A stretch of DNA of 64,000 bases from contig NZ_OZ244162.1 of the NCBI RefSeq assembly GCF_965216485.1, forward strand, positions 3,038,001-3,102,000, written 5' to 3'. Source of the DNA: Algiphilus sp965216485. GTDB lineage: Bacteria > Pseudomonadota > Gammaproteobacteria > Nevskiales > Nevskiaceae. The position numbers and the translations under genes were made by a program. Within the stretch, counting starts at the first letter, position 1; the number at the start of each line of letters is the position of its first letter. Below, in pieces: positions 35,048 to 44,197 of the stretch. A model generated the notes under the pieces. That model was not told the origin of the DNA, did not search any database, and worked only from the letters and a program-made list of their open reading frames with translations.

Positions 35048-35697
35048 CCCTTCGTCTCCACCAGCGTGCCGCGCAGGAGCGCGAGCCCGGTATCCAGTCG
35101 CGCCTTGACGGCGTCCTCGTCCTCGCCTGCCAGCAACTGCAGGATCAATCCATCCATCAAGGCCACTGCGGTACCGGCCAGACATTGCAGATCGGCGTCG
35201 TCCCGCGACGTACCGGCGGCCTCGGCCAGCACCTCGCCCAGCATGGCGACATAGCCCTGGTACTGCCGACGCGCGAGCGCGGCATCGCCGTTAGGGTGCA
35301 GCGCCGCCAGCGTCAGCTCGTACTGCACCTTCTGCAGTGCGCGGTCCGCGCGTACGTGGCGCCAGTAGGCCTCGGCCAGGGCCGCCAGCGCAGCATCCAG
35401 GTCGGGTGCCTCACGGGTTGCTTCCTGCAAGGCCTGTCGCGTGGCGGCGTGCACGCGCTCGAGTACGGCATCGAGCAAGGCCTGCTTGCCGGGAAAGCTG
35501 TAATGCACCATCGCCTGCGTCATACCCGCCGCTTCGGCGATGGCGCGCGTGGTGGCCGCCGCCAGGCCACGCTCGCCGATCAAGCGGATGGCCGCTTCCA
35601 GAAGGCGCTCTCGCCGTGCCTCACCATCGCGCTTTCCGGGCGGTCTCCCTCGGCGACGCACCGGTGCTGCCGGCGTGCCGGCCATTGAATTAGTCAT
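35044..35697 (-). CDS. TetR-family regulator leading the amine oxidase operon
   Basis: A 217-aa TetR protein. Its helix-turn-helix reads AAIRLIGERGLAAATTRAIA followed by EAAGMTQAMVHYSFPGK, and the C-terminal ligand domain is helical. Start ATG 35697 lies inside an imperfect 16-bp palindrome, so autorepression is likely. Its stop overlaps the amine oxidase start (ATGA), making it the first gene of a coupled three-gene operon with the amine oxidase and the nitrilase-like fusion protein. Upstream in-frame codons would run through the operator and are unlikely to be used. Confidence 0.85.
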   Translation of the reverse strand: MTNSMAGTPAAPVRRRGRPPGKRDGEARRERLLEAAIRLIGERGLAAATTRAIAEAAGMTQAMVHYSFPGKQALLDAVLERVHAATRQALQEATREAPDLDAALAALAEAYWRHVRADRALQKVQYELTLAALHPNGDAALARRQYQGYVAMLGEVLAEAAGTSRDDADLQCLAGTAVALMDGLILQLLAGEDEDAVKARLDTGLALLRGTLVETKG

Positions 35698-35705
35698 ACG
35701 ATTAA
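35690..35705. promoter_or_regulatory. Candidate TetR autoregulatory operator over the start codon
   Basis: TTAGTCATACGATTAA has twofold symmetry at 12 of 16 positions (TTAnTCnTAnGAnTAA). It covers the initiator codon (35695-35697) of the TetR gene. Binding here would block transcription or translation initiation of the operon. Confidence 0.5.
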
Positions 35706-35798
35706 TTTTTACCGATGACGGCTTGACGCGCAAGCGGCGCGGAAGCCCAAGGCGCCGGCGCGGCATACTCGCCCGCACACACATGAGGGGGATGCACG

Positions 35799-36137
35799 AT
35801 GTCCGAGAACACCTTTACCGCCGCCATGGTGGCTGCCGCCGCGCTGTTCACGGCCGTCTTCGCTGTGGTGGTGGTGCCGCCACTGATGGCACAGCCCGAC
35901 ATCATCGGCGCATTCGCCGCTGGCTTCGTGAATCCCTATGCCAGCGGCTACTCCACCGACGTCATCGTCTGCTGGCTGATTCTGGCGGCCTGGGTGCTGT
36001 TCGAGGCGCGACGCTACGGCGTGCGCTACGGCTGGGTCTGCCTGCTGCTCGGCATCGTGCCGGGGGTGGCGGTGGGCTTTGCGCTCTACCTGCTGTTGCG
36101 ACGCAGGTACGTGCGGGAAGCGAGCGCGATGGGCTGA
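35799..36137 (+). CDS. DUF2834 membrane protein
   Basis: A 112-aa protein with three hydrophobic helices: AAMVAAAALFTAVFAVVVVP, VIVCWLILAAWVLFEA and WVCLLLGIVPGVAVGFALYL. The segment IGAFAAGFVNPYASGYSTDVIVC matches DUF2834 proteins, small inner-membrane proteins of unknown function. The gene is divergent from the TetR operon with about 100 nt between starts, so it could share regulation. Confidence 0.75.
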   Translation: MSENTFTAAMVAAAALFTAVFAVVVVPPLMAQPDIIGAFAAGFVNPYASGYSTDVIVCWLILAAWVLFEARRYGVRYGWVCLLLGIVPGVAVGFALYLLLRRRYVREASAMG

Positions 36138-36204
36138 CGCGCTCCTGGCGGACGCAATGGCCTAGCAACAACCGCGTGCGCACGATAGGTCGCCGACCAG
36201 CGGT

Positions 36205-37062
36205 TCACTGCTCCGTCAATGCTTCAACCACCAACCGAAGCGTGCGGCCATTGATACCCATGCCGGTGTGGGATACGTCGGCCTCGATATATCGTGCATC
36301 CGCATGTTGCGGATCCCGTGTGGAGTAGGAACCCACGATCCCGTCGGTCGGGCTCACGATGGCCGTCACCGGGCAGCGGATCGGCCTTGCATTGCGACGT
36401 GCCACTTCAGCTTCGATCCAGTCGAGGTCCATGCCACGCCGCCGGAATACCTTGGCGGCACGGGTGTACTTCGGCCCGCCAATCACGGGGGAGCCAAGCG
36501 TGACGACCTGATCGACCTTACCGGGCAAGTCGCGCGCGACCTCTCTTGCGATGGTGCCGCCCAAGCTCCAGCCCACCAATGCAATGGGGGCGCCGTAGGC
36601 CTCCGCACGTTCGCGAACACGCGCCACCATCAGATCGCACAAGTGCGGGACTCCGCCTTCACCGCGATACGGACGATTCAGATCAAGCCCCCAGCTGATA
36701 TCCGCCGGATCATGCGGCCGATCCAGGCCGGCGAGATTCCAGCCGAGCCCCCACCCCTCTGGTAGGAAACCGTGCAACCGAAGGTAGGTTCGCATGGGCG
36801 CCATGGCGTGGTCTCCCCCGCCGAAACCGGGGAGCACCATGACGCGTCGCCCGTTGCCCACTGCCTGTGGGCGGCGCAGCGCCGTGCCAGCCAGCCTGAA
36901 GGGCAGTGTCGTGATGTCGGCCAGCGCGCGAGCTTCACGCCAGGCCAACCCAGAGGCTGGAGGCGCCAGTGAAGGCGTGTCCGCTGTCATGGAGGGATGC
37001 TGATCCATTGATGGAGGGAGACCTCTGTCGACTGCGACACCCTGTGCATCACCTTTCGCCAT
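36205..37062 (-). CDS. Alpha/beta hydrolase
   Basis: A 285-aa hydrolase. It shows VMVLPGFGGGDHAMAPMRTY (oxyanion region), the nucleophile elbow GWSLGG in IALVGWSLGGTIAREVA, LGSPVIGGP, Asp in SPTDGIVG, and His in DVSHTGMGINGR. This arrangement is seen in membrane-lipid or triacylglycerol-like hydrolases lacking signal peptides. The start is uncertain because internal Met19 and Met25 are possible. The substrate is unknown. Confidence 0.77.
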   Translation of the reverse strand: MAKGDAQGVAVDRGLPPSMDQHPSMTADTPSLAPPASGLAWREARALADITTLPFRLAGTALRRPQAVGNGRRVMVLPGFGGGDHAMAPMRTYLRLHGFLPEGWGLGWNLAGLDRPHDPADISWGLDLNRPYRGEGGVPHLCDLMVARVRERAEAYGAPIALVGWSLGGTIAREVARDLPGKVDQVVTLGSPVIGGPKYTRAAKVFRRRGMDLDWIEAEVARRNARPIRCPVTAIVSPTDGIVGSYSTRDPQHADARYIEADVSHTGMGINGRTLRLVVEALTEQ

Positions 37063-37299
37063 CCCAGGCTCAGCGTCTGAGGGTCGCGCTGTACTGTCGC
37101 GTAGAGAATAGGCGCTGACAGATGTGGTGCGGCCGACGGTCTATCCCTCGTCGAGGGGATGAAGAACGCGCGATGTCGCGCGCCTTATCCGCAGGCCAAC
37201 GCCGACGACAGCGAAGGCCCGTCCTTGGCAGTTGCCTCATTCGGATCATGTCATCGCAGCCCGGGTCCGGATACTGACTCCCAGGCGAGGAGAGACGCG

Positions 37300-38709
37300 A
37301 TGAATACAAAGAAAAAGACGTGGGCCGCAGTGGTGTTGCTGCTTGGCTTGAGCGGATGTCAGGGCGGGCAGGACACGGAAGGGAGGCCGACACCTGCCTC
37401 TGCGCGCTTCGATGGGCCGGTAGGCGCTGCAGGCCTGTATGGCCACCCGATGTGGGACCACTGGTTCGACATCGGCGAGGTGGGCTACGTCGAAGAGGAG
37501 TTCTTTGTAGCGGGCCGCGCCCGCGAGCACGCCGGTGACGGCGAGGCGGACTACGTCACCCGCGTCATCGTGCGCCGGCCGAGGCAGGCGGCCGATTTCA
37601 ACGGCACCTTGCTGCTGGACTGGGTGAATGTCACTGCCCAATTCGAGAATGCGGTCGATACCCTGGCGGCCCACCGCTTCTTCCTGCGCGAAGGCTATGC
37701 CTATGTGCATCTCAGCGCGCAGGCCGCCGGCCTGTGCTGTTCTCCGCTGACGCCGACGGTCTGGGATCCCGTGCGCTACGCCGCGCTAAACCACCCCGGT
37801 GACACCTATGCCTTCGACATGGTCAGCCAGATCGCGCGCGGTTTCCGTGCACCGGTGGGTACGGACCCCATGGGTGGCCTTCGACCCGAGGTCATTCTGA
37901 TCATGGGCCAGTCACAGTCCGCCATCCGCCTGCACCAGTATGTGAACGAGGTACAGGCGCGCGCACGGGCCATCGATGGCTTCCTGATTCATGCCGACGT
38001 CGGCGCCGGCAAGGATTTCGGCACCGCCCCGCCCGCTCCGGTGCTGCATCTGCTGAGCGACCTGGAAGCCGAACCGGAGGCACCGACCGCCACCTCCAAC
38101 TATGTGCTCTGGGAGGTCGCCGGCGCAGCCCATCAGGATCTCTGGGTCGGGGAGCACCAGGTCCTTGGCCAGTCGCGGCGCGTGGTCGCGCATCTGCCCA
38201 AGCAGCCCATGGCAGAGGACGACCGCCTGCATGCCATCGCCGGCAACTATGGTGAGCAGCCCGACCCGGCCCTCGGGCTCTGCGTGGTCGCGGGCGCAGC
38301 CTTTCCGATGCGCTATGCCGTGGCCAGCGCCATTGATCATCTGGACCGCTGGGTTCGGGATGGCGTACTGCCGCCGCAGCCGCCCCGCTACCAGTTCGAC
38401 GAGGACGGCAATCGGGCCGTCGACGATCTCGGCAACACCCTCGGTGGCCTGCGTTACCCGCCCATCGACGTGCCGGTGGCGCGTTATCAATCCACCACCT
38501 GCGAACTCGGCGGCATCACCATCCCGCTGACCGAACTGGAACTGCTGCAGCGCTACCCCAGCCACGGCGACTATCTTGCACAGATGCAGACCGCCACAGA
38601 AGCCAGCGTCACGGCCGGCTATCTGCTGCCGGAAGACGCCGCCGAGCTGATGGAACGCGCCGCGGCAGCGCGCAATCGCTGGCCACTGGATGCGCTCACG
38701 GGCAACTAG
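37300..38709 (+). CDS. Alpha/beta hydrolase-domain lipoprotein (PF20091-like)
   Basis: A 469-aa predicted lipoprotein: signal peptide TWAAVVLLLGLSGC with the lipobox Cys. The mature region starts GPVGAAGLYGHPMWDHWFDI and carries TLLLDWVNVTAQFENAVDTL, YAYVHLSAQAAGLCCSP and a nucleophile elbow ILIMGQSQSAIRLHQYV (GQSQS). This matches the large alpha/beta hydrolase domain family of outer-surface or periplasmic esterase-like proteins. ATG 37300 is supported by GGCGAGGAGAG upstream. The gene is convergent with the methyltransferase gene; the stop codons overlap by 4 nt. Confidence 0.78.
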   Translation: MNTKKKTWAAVVLLLGLSGCQGGQDTEGRPTPASARFDGPVGAAGLYGHPMWDHWFDIGEVGYVEEEFFVAGRAREHAGDGEADYVTRVIVRRPRQAADFNGTLLLDWVNVTAQFENAVDTLAAHRFFLREGYAYVHLSAQAAGLCCSPLTPTVWDPVRYAALNHPGDTYAFDMVSQIARGFRAPVGTDPMGGLRPEVILIMGQSQSAIRLHQYVNEVQARARAIDGFLIHADVGAGKDFGTAPPAPVLHLLSDLEAEPEAPTATSNYVLWEVAGAAHQDLWVGEHQVLGQSRRVVAHLPKQPMAEDDRLHAIAGNYGEQPDPALGLCVVAGAAFPMRYAVASAIDHLDRWVRDGVLPPQPPRYQFDEDGNRAVDDLGNTLGGLRYPPIDVPVARYQSTTCELGGITIPLTELELLQRYPSHGDYLAQMQTATEASVTAGYLLPEDAAELMERAAAARNRWPLDALTGN

Positions 38710-39503
38710 GGCCGCGCCGCGACGATGAGCGCATAGCCCAGGCAATGACGCGCCGCCGTCCGTGCGATGACGGCGGCCGTGGTGGCGAACTTCCTGCGGT
38801 CGCGCGCGGGCATGCGCTGGTGCCGCCCCGTTGCGCGCCACCAGCGCGCGAAACCGGCAAGGACGGCGTCGGTGATGTCATCGAAGCGCTCGAGCACCAG
38901 ACCTTCCACCTCCAGTTCCGCGCGGTAGGCGTCGCGCTGATGCAGGTTGGCGTAGGGAATATGGCTCAGCCTGCATAGGCCGCGCAGCGCCACACGCTCC
39001 GCCAAGCCGGGCGGCCGCGGCAGATAGAGGTCGGTCAGCGCGAACCGACCTCCGGGGGCCAGTTGCTTGGCCACCTTGCGCAACACCTCCGCGCGCGACG
39101 CGAAGTGATAGGCGCAATCCAGGGCGATGACCTTGTCGAAGACAGCTGGCGCGGGCAGCGGCAGGGCGTCTTCAGCGCGGGCATCCAACACCGTGTACGC
39201 CTCGGCCTCGGGATGCGCACGCGCCACCGCGTTCTGGCTGGCGGATGGATTGACCCCGGTGAGCTGACGCACGCCATAGGCACGATGCCAGAGCCGCAAC
39301 TGCTCGCCCATGCCACAGCCGAGGTCGAGTACGCGGTCGGCCGCCTGCAGCCCGGCCGCATCGGCAAGCTGCCGCGCAAGCGCCTCGGCGGCCTCGGGGT
39401 AATGACGCGCATGAGGCCAGTACCCGAAATTCGACCAGACCGTGTCGTGCCCCGACACCGCGTTGAGCGCCTTCTCGGCGGTATCAAAGCGCTCGCGGCT
39501 CAC
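38706..39503 (-). CDS. SAM-dependent methyltransferase, cyclopropane/sterol type
   Basis: A 265-aa class I methyltransferase. Motif I is VLDLGCGMGEQLRLW, with post-I TGVNPSASQN and acidic DARAEDALPL, and motif III around LAPGGRFALTDLYLPRP. The relation to cyclopropane-fatty-acid and sterol/quinone C-methyltransferases is suggested by the start (FGYWPHARHYPEAAEALA). It overlaps the upstream FAD-oxidoreductase gene by 4 nt (ATGA). Similar pairs modify unsaturated fatty acyl chains, for example by methylation followed by reduction, which is the working guess. Confidence 0.82.
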   Translation of the reverse strand: MSRERFDTAEKALNAVSGHDTVWSNFGYWPHARHYPEAAEALARQLADAAGLQAADRVLDLGCGMGEQLRLWHRAYGVRQLTGVNPSASQNAVARAHPEAEAYTVLDARAEDALPLPAPAVFDKVIALDCAYHFASRAEVLRKVAKQLAPGGRFALTDLYLPRPPGLAERVALRGLCRLSHIPYANLHQRDAYRAELEVEGLVLERFDDITDAVLAGFARWWRATGRHQRMPARDRRKFATTAAVIARTAARHCLGYALIVAARP

Positions 39504-40741
39504 CCGATGCGCTCGGCCACCTGTCGCGCGGATCGCGCGGCGCTCTCCAGCAAAGGCACGCCGCTTTCCGCATAGGAGCCGCAGAACCAGACGCGGCGGT
39601 CGCGCTCGGCATGCATATCCCGTATTTGGGCCAGGCCCTGCTCGCTGGCGGCATCCACCACCGGGCGCTCGAACTGTGCCTGAGCATGGACCTGCGCCGC
39701 ATCGGGGGCGCGCAGCGGGTTCCAGGTCTGGAAAGCGTCCGGCGCCTCGGCGGCGATAGGCAGCACGCGATTCAGCCAGATGCTGGCCATTGGCCGCGCT
39801 GCGCCGCGTTCCCGGAAGAAATTCACCGGCGACCAGTCGCGCCGCCGCGCCGGCATCAGGCGCGGATCGGTATGCACGATCACTTCACTGGTCTCGTAAC
39901 GGAAACGGGCCAAGGCGTCGGCTTCCGCGCCCTGCGCGGCATCGCCCAGCAGACGCAGCGCCTGATTGCCCTGCGTGGCCAGGACCAGGTGATCGAAATC
40001 GTGACGCTGGCCGTGGCCATCTTCGACCTGGACCCCCTCACGCTGGCGTTCGATGCGCTGCACGCCAGCCCCCAGGTGCAGCGCAGCGCAACGCTGTGAC
40101 AGCCGGTGCACAACGTGATCGGCGCCCTGCACCGTGCGGCTCACGCCTTCGAGCAGCACGCCGCGGCTGAGGTAGTCCAGCACCACGGACGCGGGGTAGC
40201 GGCGCACACTATCGACATCGCAGGTACCGATGGCGGCGAAGGTGGGCAGCAGGAAATCCTCGATGAAGGCTTCGGAGAGACCTCCGTCATCGAGATACTG
40301 CTGCAGGCTGACGTGGCCCCCGGCGAGGCGGGCGCGATCACGCCGGGCGCGCGCGTACAGGCGCGCGAGATCGGTGACGATGTGGCGCGTGCGGCGCCCC
40401 AGCGGCTGCCCTCCCCCCAGAAAAGGCACGGATACGCGCTGCCAGGGTCGCCAGTTGCGATAGCGGAAATAGCAGCGCCCCTCCAGATCGCTGAAGGACG
40501 CCGAGTAATCCGATGCGGTAATGGCGATGCCGGCCTCGGCATAGAGCGCGGTCAGCGTCGGGTAGTAGCCGCGGTAGAGCACGCGCAGTGGCATGTCCAC
40601 GCGCGCCCCGCCCCATTCCAGCCCGCGCGCCGCCATGCCCAGTTCGGGCTGCTTTTCAAAGAGATGCACCTCGTGCCGTGCACCCAGAAACCAACTGGCG
40701 GCAAGACCCGCAATGCCGGAACCGACTACCGCAATCTTCAT
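39500..40741 (-). CDS. FAD-dependent oxidoreductase (amine oxidase-like)
   Basis: A 413-aa flavoprotein starting MKIAVVGSGIAGLAASWFLG with the dinucleotide motif, then HLFEKQPELGMAARGLEWGG and DMPLRVLYRGYYPTLTALYA, and a C-terminal FAD contact WFCGSYAESGVPLLESA. It resembles the NAD/FAD-binding proteins that occur in operons with cyclopropane synthase-like methyltransferases. Start ATG 40741 is preferred over one 19 codons upstream. The DUF1365 protein that often completes such operons is not present. A role in fatty acyl chain modification is inferred. Confidence 0.82.
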   Translation of the reverse strand: MKIAVVGSGIAGLAASWFLGARHEVHLFEKQPELGMAARGLEWGGARVDMPLRVLYRGYYPTLTALYAEAGIAITASDYSASFSDLEGRCYFRYRNWRPWQRVSVPFLGGGQPLGRRTRHIVTDLARLYARARRDRARLAGGHVSLQQYLDDGGLSEAFIEDFLLPTFAAIGTCDVDSVRRYPASVVLDYLSRGVLLEGVSRTVQGADHVVHRLSQRCAALHLGAGVQRIERQREGVQVEDGHGQRHDFDHLVLATQGNQALRLLGDAAQGAEADALARFRYETSEVIVHTDPRLMPARRRDWSPVNFFRERGAARPMASIWLNRVLPIAAEAPDAFQTWNPLRAPDAAQVHAQAQFERPVVDAASEQGLAQIRDMHAERDRRVWFCGSYAESGVPLLESAARSARQVAERIG

Positions 40742-40819
40742 CGCCTCATCCCCATCTGTCTGCGGCGACCATAGCCGAGCGCCGTGCATGGCGACCACCG
40801 TACGCGGCAGTAGCAGACC

Positions 40820-41581
40820 TCAAGCGGATACCGCATCCACAGGGACGGACAGGCCCAGTGCCGCCAAGGTGGATTGAAAATCCGCCTGCAATGGTGCGCG
40901 CAGCTCGAGGGCTTGGTTGCTCTGCGGGTGGGTGATGCGCAAGCCGACCGCGGCCAGATACAGCCGGTGATAGCCGCGCCACGCATGGAAGAGATGATTG
41001 TGGTGGCGATCGCCATGGTTGACGTCGCCGATGATGGGATGGCCGATGTGATTGAGATGGCGACGGATCTGATGCTTGCGTCCCGTTTCCGGTTGCAGCG
41101 CCAGCAGGGCATAGCGTTGCTGCGGAAAGCGGCCGAGCGGCTGGTCCAGGGTGGCGGTGGCAAGACGCCGGAAAAGGGTACGCGCGGGTTGCGGTGCGGC
41201 GTCGCGCAAGGCCGGCCCGTCCGCCAAGGCATCGGCCTTGTAGCGCAGCGGCTTGTCGATACAGCCCTGCACGGGCGGCCAACCGCGCACCAGTGCCAGA
41301 TAGTGCTTTTCTACCTCTCGCTGCTCGAATTGACGGGAGAGGTGACGGGCGCTGTCGCCATCAAGCGCGAACAGCAGAAGCCCGGAAGTCGCCTTGTCCA
41401 GTCGATGCACCGCGTGTACGCGCTGCCCGACGCAGTCGCGTGCCATCTGCAGTGCAAAGCGCGTCTCGTACCGGTCGATAGGCGAGCGATGCACCAGCAG
41501 GGCCGCCGGCTTGTGAACCGCAAGCAGCGCATTGTCTCGGTGGATGACGCTAAAGGCGTTCAGGTCGCACTGGCTTTGCAT
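40820..41581 (-). CDS. truC: tRNA pseudouridine(65) synthase-like protein
   Basis: A 253-aa RluA-family pseudouridine synthase. The catalytic Asp is in HRLDKATSGLLLFAL, and the TruC-type signature ETGRKHQIRRHLNHIGHPII followed by GDVNHGDRHHN is present. No S4 domain precedes the catalytic domain, as expected for TruC. It converts U65 of tRNAs to pseudouridine. The gene is a single transcription unit; the patatin gene lies upstream on the same strand, 50 nt away. Confidence 0.88.
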   Translation of the reverse strand: MQSQCDLNAFSVIHRDNALLAVHKPAALLVHRSPIDRYETRFALQMARDCVGQRVHAVHRLDKATSGLLLFALDGDSARHLSRQFEQREVEKHYLALVRGWPPVQGCIDKPLRYKADALADGPALRDAAPQPARTLFRRLATATLDQPLGRFPQQRYALLALQPETGRKHQIRRHLNHIGHPIIGDVNHGDRHHNHLFHAWRGYHRLYLAAVGLRITHPQSNQALELRAPLQADFQSTLAALGLSVPVDAVSA

Positions 41582-41631
41582 GGCGGGACTGTAGGCGCTT
41601 CCCCTTCGTGGACGGCCGGCAATGCCTTGAC

Positions 41632-42552
41632 CTACTGGCCATCCTCCATGCCGACCCAGCCGCGAATGACTTCCTCATGCTGCGCGATGAGGCGGCGACC
41701 TTCGGCGATGGCCTCTTCGGCACGGTGGAAGTCCATGAAGGCAAAGTCCGGAAGCAAGGGATTCAGCGTGATTTCCGGTGGGTCACCCGCCATGCGGCTG
41801 CGCGTGACGCGGTCCTGCATGATGTTGACGCTGTTGGCGATGACGTCGAAGAGGCCAGGATCCTCGTCCTCGTTGTCGCTATCGCTCTTGGAGAAGGAGG
41901 TCAGTACGCGTTCCCAGAAGCCGGCTTCGCCCTTGTTCTCCTCTGCCTGCTTGCGCGCCTGTTCGCGGCTGGCCTTGGACAGATGAGAGCTGATGAGCTG
42001 GGTATTGAGATTGACCGCAATGACGATGTCCGCACCCAGCGCCCGCGCGGTGGACACCGGGACCGGGTTGACGAGGCCGCCGTCGAGCATCCAGCGGTTG
42101 TCGATGCGCACCGGCGAGAACACACCTGGGATGGCGCAGGAAGCCCGCGCCGCGGGAAGGATCGGTCCACTGGTGAACCAGCGTTCGCGCCCGGTCTTCA
42201 TCTCGGTGGCCACACTGGCATAGCGCTGTTCGAGGTCCTCGATGTTCGGGTTGCGATAGCCCTCCTGGAAGAATCCGAACAGCTTTTCGCCCTTGACCAC
42301 GCCCCCGGCAAACTTGATGTCCATGAGGTTGAACACATCCCGCGGCGTGAGCTTGCTGACCCAGTCGGCGAATTCATCGAGCTGACCGGAGACGTAGACC
42401 GCACCCACCAGTGCGCCGATGGAGGTGCCCGCGATGACCTGCGGTCGAATCCCCATTTCCTCGAGCGCCTGGATGATGCCGATATGGGCCCAGCCGCGCG
42501 CCGAGCCGCTGCCCAGTGCCAGACCGATGACTGGTGCGCTTGTGTCCGCCAT
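41632..42552 (-). CDS. Patatin-like phospholipase, RssA type
   Basis: A 306-aa patatin. It has the glycine-rich oxyanion loop GLALGSGSARGWAHIGIIQA, catalytic Ser in AGTSIGALVGA and the Asp of the dyad in DGGLVNPVPV. No signal peptide, so probably cytoplasmic or membrane-associated. Length and motifs match RssA/YchK proteins with an acidic insertion around KSDSDNEDEDPG. ATG 42552 begins the conserved part. It hydrolyses acyl esters of lipids; the exact substrate is unknown. Confidence 0.87.
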   Translation of the reverse strand: MADTSAPVIGLALGSGSARGWAHIGIIQALEEMGIRPQVIAGTSIGALVGAVYVSGQLDEFADWVSKLTPRDVFNLMDIKFAGGVVKGEKLFGFFQEGYRNPNIEDLEQRYASVATEMKTGRERWFTSGPILPAARASCAIPGVFSPVRIDNRWMLDGGLVNPVPVSTARALGADIVIAVNLNTQLISSHLSKASREQARKQAEENKGEAGFWERVLTSFSKSDSDNEDEDPGLFDVIANSVNIMQDRVTRSRMAGDPPEITLNPLLPDFAFMDFHRAEEAIAEGRRLIAQHEEVIRGWVGMEDGQ

Positions 42553-42779
42553 ATGCCGCCTTCCCTGTTGGTTGCTGCCTGAGGCCGTGCTGCCGCCGTG
42601 CATGGTAGAGAAGCTGCGCACCTCACACGATCACGCGAAGCAGGTGCGCGAACGCCCCATCCGCTGTATCTCTGCCTTGGCGTCGCCTGCGACGGACTTC
42701 GTCGTGCCTCATCCTTGGTTCACAATGCCAGCTCCGCCGGTCGCACCAAGGCCGGTGCCCATCATTCAGGGAGCGTGTT

Positions 42780-43655
42780 GTGAAGAACAGCGTGGCTTTT
42801 CTCGTCAGTGTGCTTGTCACCGGCCTTGCGCTTGGTCTCGCCCTGTTGCTGGATGACGGCGCCCAGACCGTACTGGGCTTACCGCTGCTGGTGACTCTCG
42901 CCCTGTTCGGTTTCGTCGTGCAGTGGGCGGTATTCGTGCCGTCCTTTATCGGACAGACCGAGCACTACTACGACCTTGCCGGCGCGCTCACCTACGCCAG
43001 CGTGATCATGCTCGCTGCACTGTTGAGCACGCCGGATGCCCGCGGCGCGGTCATCACGGCGCTGGTGCTGCTCTGGTGCGGACGCCTCGGCAGCTTCCTG
43101 TTCATGCGCGTGAAGCGCAGCGGCAAGGATGGCCGCTTTGACGACATCAAGCCGCACTGGGGACGCTTCTTCATGGCCTGGACCTTCCAGGGGCTGTGGG
43201 TCTTCATGACACTGCTCGCGGCCCTGGTTGCAATCACCAGCACCGTCACCAAAGCCTGGGACGTCTGGGCGAGTATCGGATTGCTCATCTGGTTGGCCGG
43301 TTTCGCCATCGAGGCCACTGCGGACCGTCAGAAGAGCCGCTTCAAGGCCGACCCCGGCAACGATGGTCGCTTCATCCGTCATGGGCTGTGGGCGTGGTCG
43401 CGCCACCCGAACTACTTCGGCGAGATCGTGCTGTGGACGGGCATCGCAGTGATGGCCACACCGCTGATGCAGGGCTGGCAGTGGCTGGGCTGGGCATCGC
43501 CGGTCTTCGTGTGCTGGCTGCTGACCCAGGTCAGCGGCATCCCGATGCTGGAAAAGCGCGCCGATGAAAAATGGGGTGGACAGGCCGACTATGAAGCGTA
43601 CAAGGCTGCGACCCCGGTGCTGATTCCGTGGCCGCCCCGGCAGGGCACGCAATGA
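42780..43655 (+). CDS. DUF1295 membrane protein, steroid 5-alpha-reductase-like
   Basis: A 291-aa polytopic membrane protein with about seven hydrophobic segments and the DUF1295/steroid reductase signature RHGLWAWSRHPNYFGEIVLW near residue 205, plus a C-terminal LEKRADEKWGGQADYEAYKA. Such proteins are thought to reduce double bonds of hydrophobic substrates with NAD(P)H. GTG start with AGGGAG at 42768-42773. Its stop overlaps the DedA start (ATGA), and a thioredoxin-like gene follows, suggesting a membrane-maintenance operon. Confidence 0.85.
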   Translation: MKNSVAFLVSVLVTGLALGLALLLDDGAQTVLGLPLLVTLALFGFVVQWAVFVPSFIGQTEHYYDLAGALTYASVIMLAALLSTPDARGAVITALVLLWCGRLGSFLFMRVKRSGKDGRFDDIKPHWGRFFMAWTFQGLWVFMTLLAALVAITSTVTKAWDVWASIGLLIWLAGFAIEATADRQKSRFKADPGNDGRFIRHGLWAWSRHPNYFGEIVLWTGIAVMATPLMQGWQWLGWASPVFVCWLLTQVSGIPMLEKRADEKWGGQADYEAYKAATPVLIPWPPRQGTQ

Positions 43656-44161
43656 TCGAATCCATCCTTGTCTGGGCGGGCGAGCATCGCGAGCAGGCGG
43701 TCTGGCTGGTTCCGCTGCTGGCCTTCATGGAAACCTGCGTCGGCATCGGGCTCTTTGTGCCCAGCCTGATGCTGGTCATCGTGACCTCGGTGTTCTATGC
43801 CAACGACTGGGCGAATCTGTGGGTGATGGCCACCATGGCCATGATCGGCTCATCACTGGGCGACCACGTCGGCTACTACGCCGGCCGCGCCATCGGGCAC
43901 CGCGTGCACCATTGGCGCGTCATCCAGCGCAATGCCGAACGGTGGGAACGCACCGAGACCATGGTCCGACGCTACGGCGTGTGGGCCATTTTCATCGGGC
44001 GCTTCATTCCCGCCATCCGCAGCCTGGTCCCGGCCATGATGGGGGTGACGGAATTCGAGCGCGCGCGCTACACCCTGTTCGATGTCGCCGCCTGTAGCCT
44101 GTGGGCGCTAGGCCTCGTGGCCATCGTCAAGGGCGCGCACACGCTGTTCCTCCCGTCCTAG
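43652..44161 (+). CDS. DedA-family membrane protein
   Basis: A 169-aa DedA/SNARE-associated domain protein. It has an N-terminal re-entrant region (LLAFMETCVGIGLFVPSLML), the conserved GSSLGDHVGYYAGRAIGHR and the FIGRFIPAIRSLVPAMMGV motif whose Arg and Pro are essential in characterised DedA proteins. It would take part in lipid carrier (undecaprenyl phosphate or phosphatidylethanolamine) flipping. It is translationally coupled to the upstream DUF1295 gene. Confidence 0.9.
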   Translation: MIESILVWAGEHREQAVWLVPLLAFMETCVGIGLFVPSLMLVIVTSVFYANDWANLWVMATMAMIGSSLGDHVGYYAGRAIGHRVHHWRVIQRNAERWERTETMVRRYGVWAIFIGRFIPAIRSLVPAMMGVTEFERARYTLFDVAACSLWALGLVAIVKGAHTLFLPS

Positions 44162-44197
44162 GCCGACAGCCGCGCGGATTCCAGGCAGACACACGGC

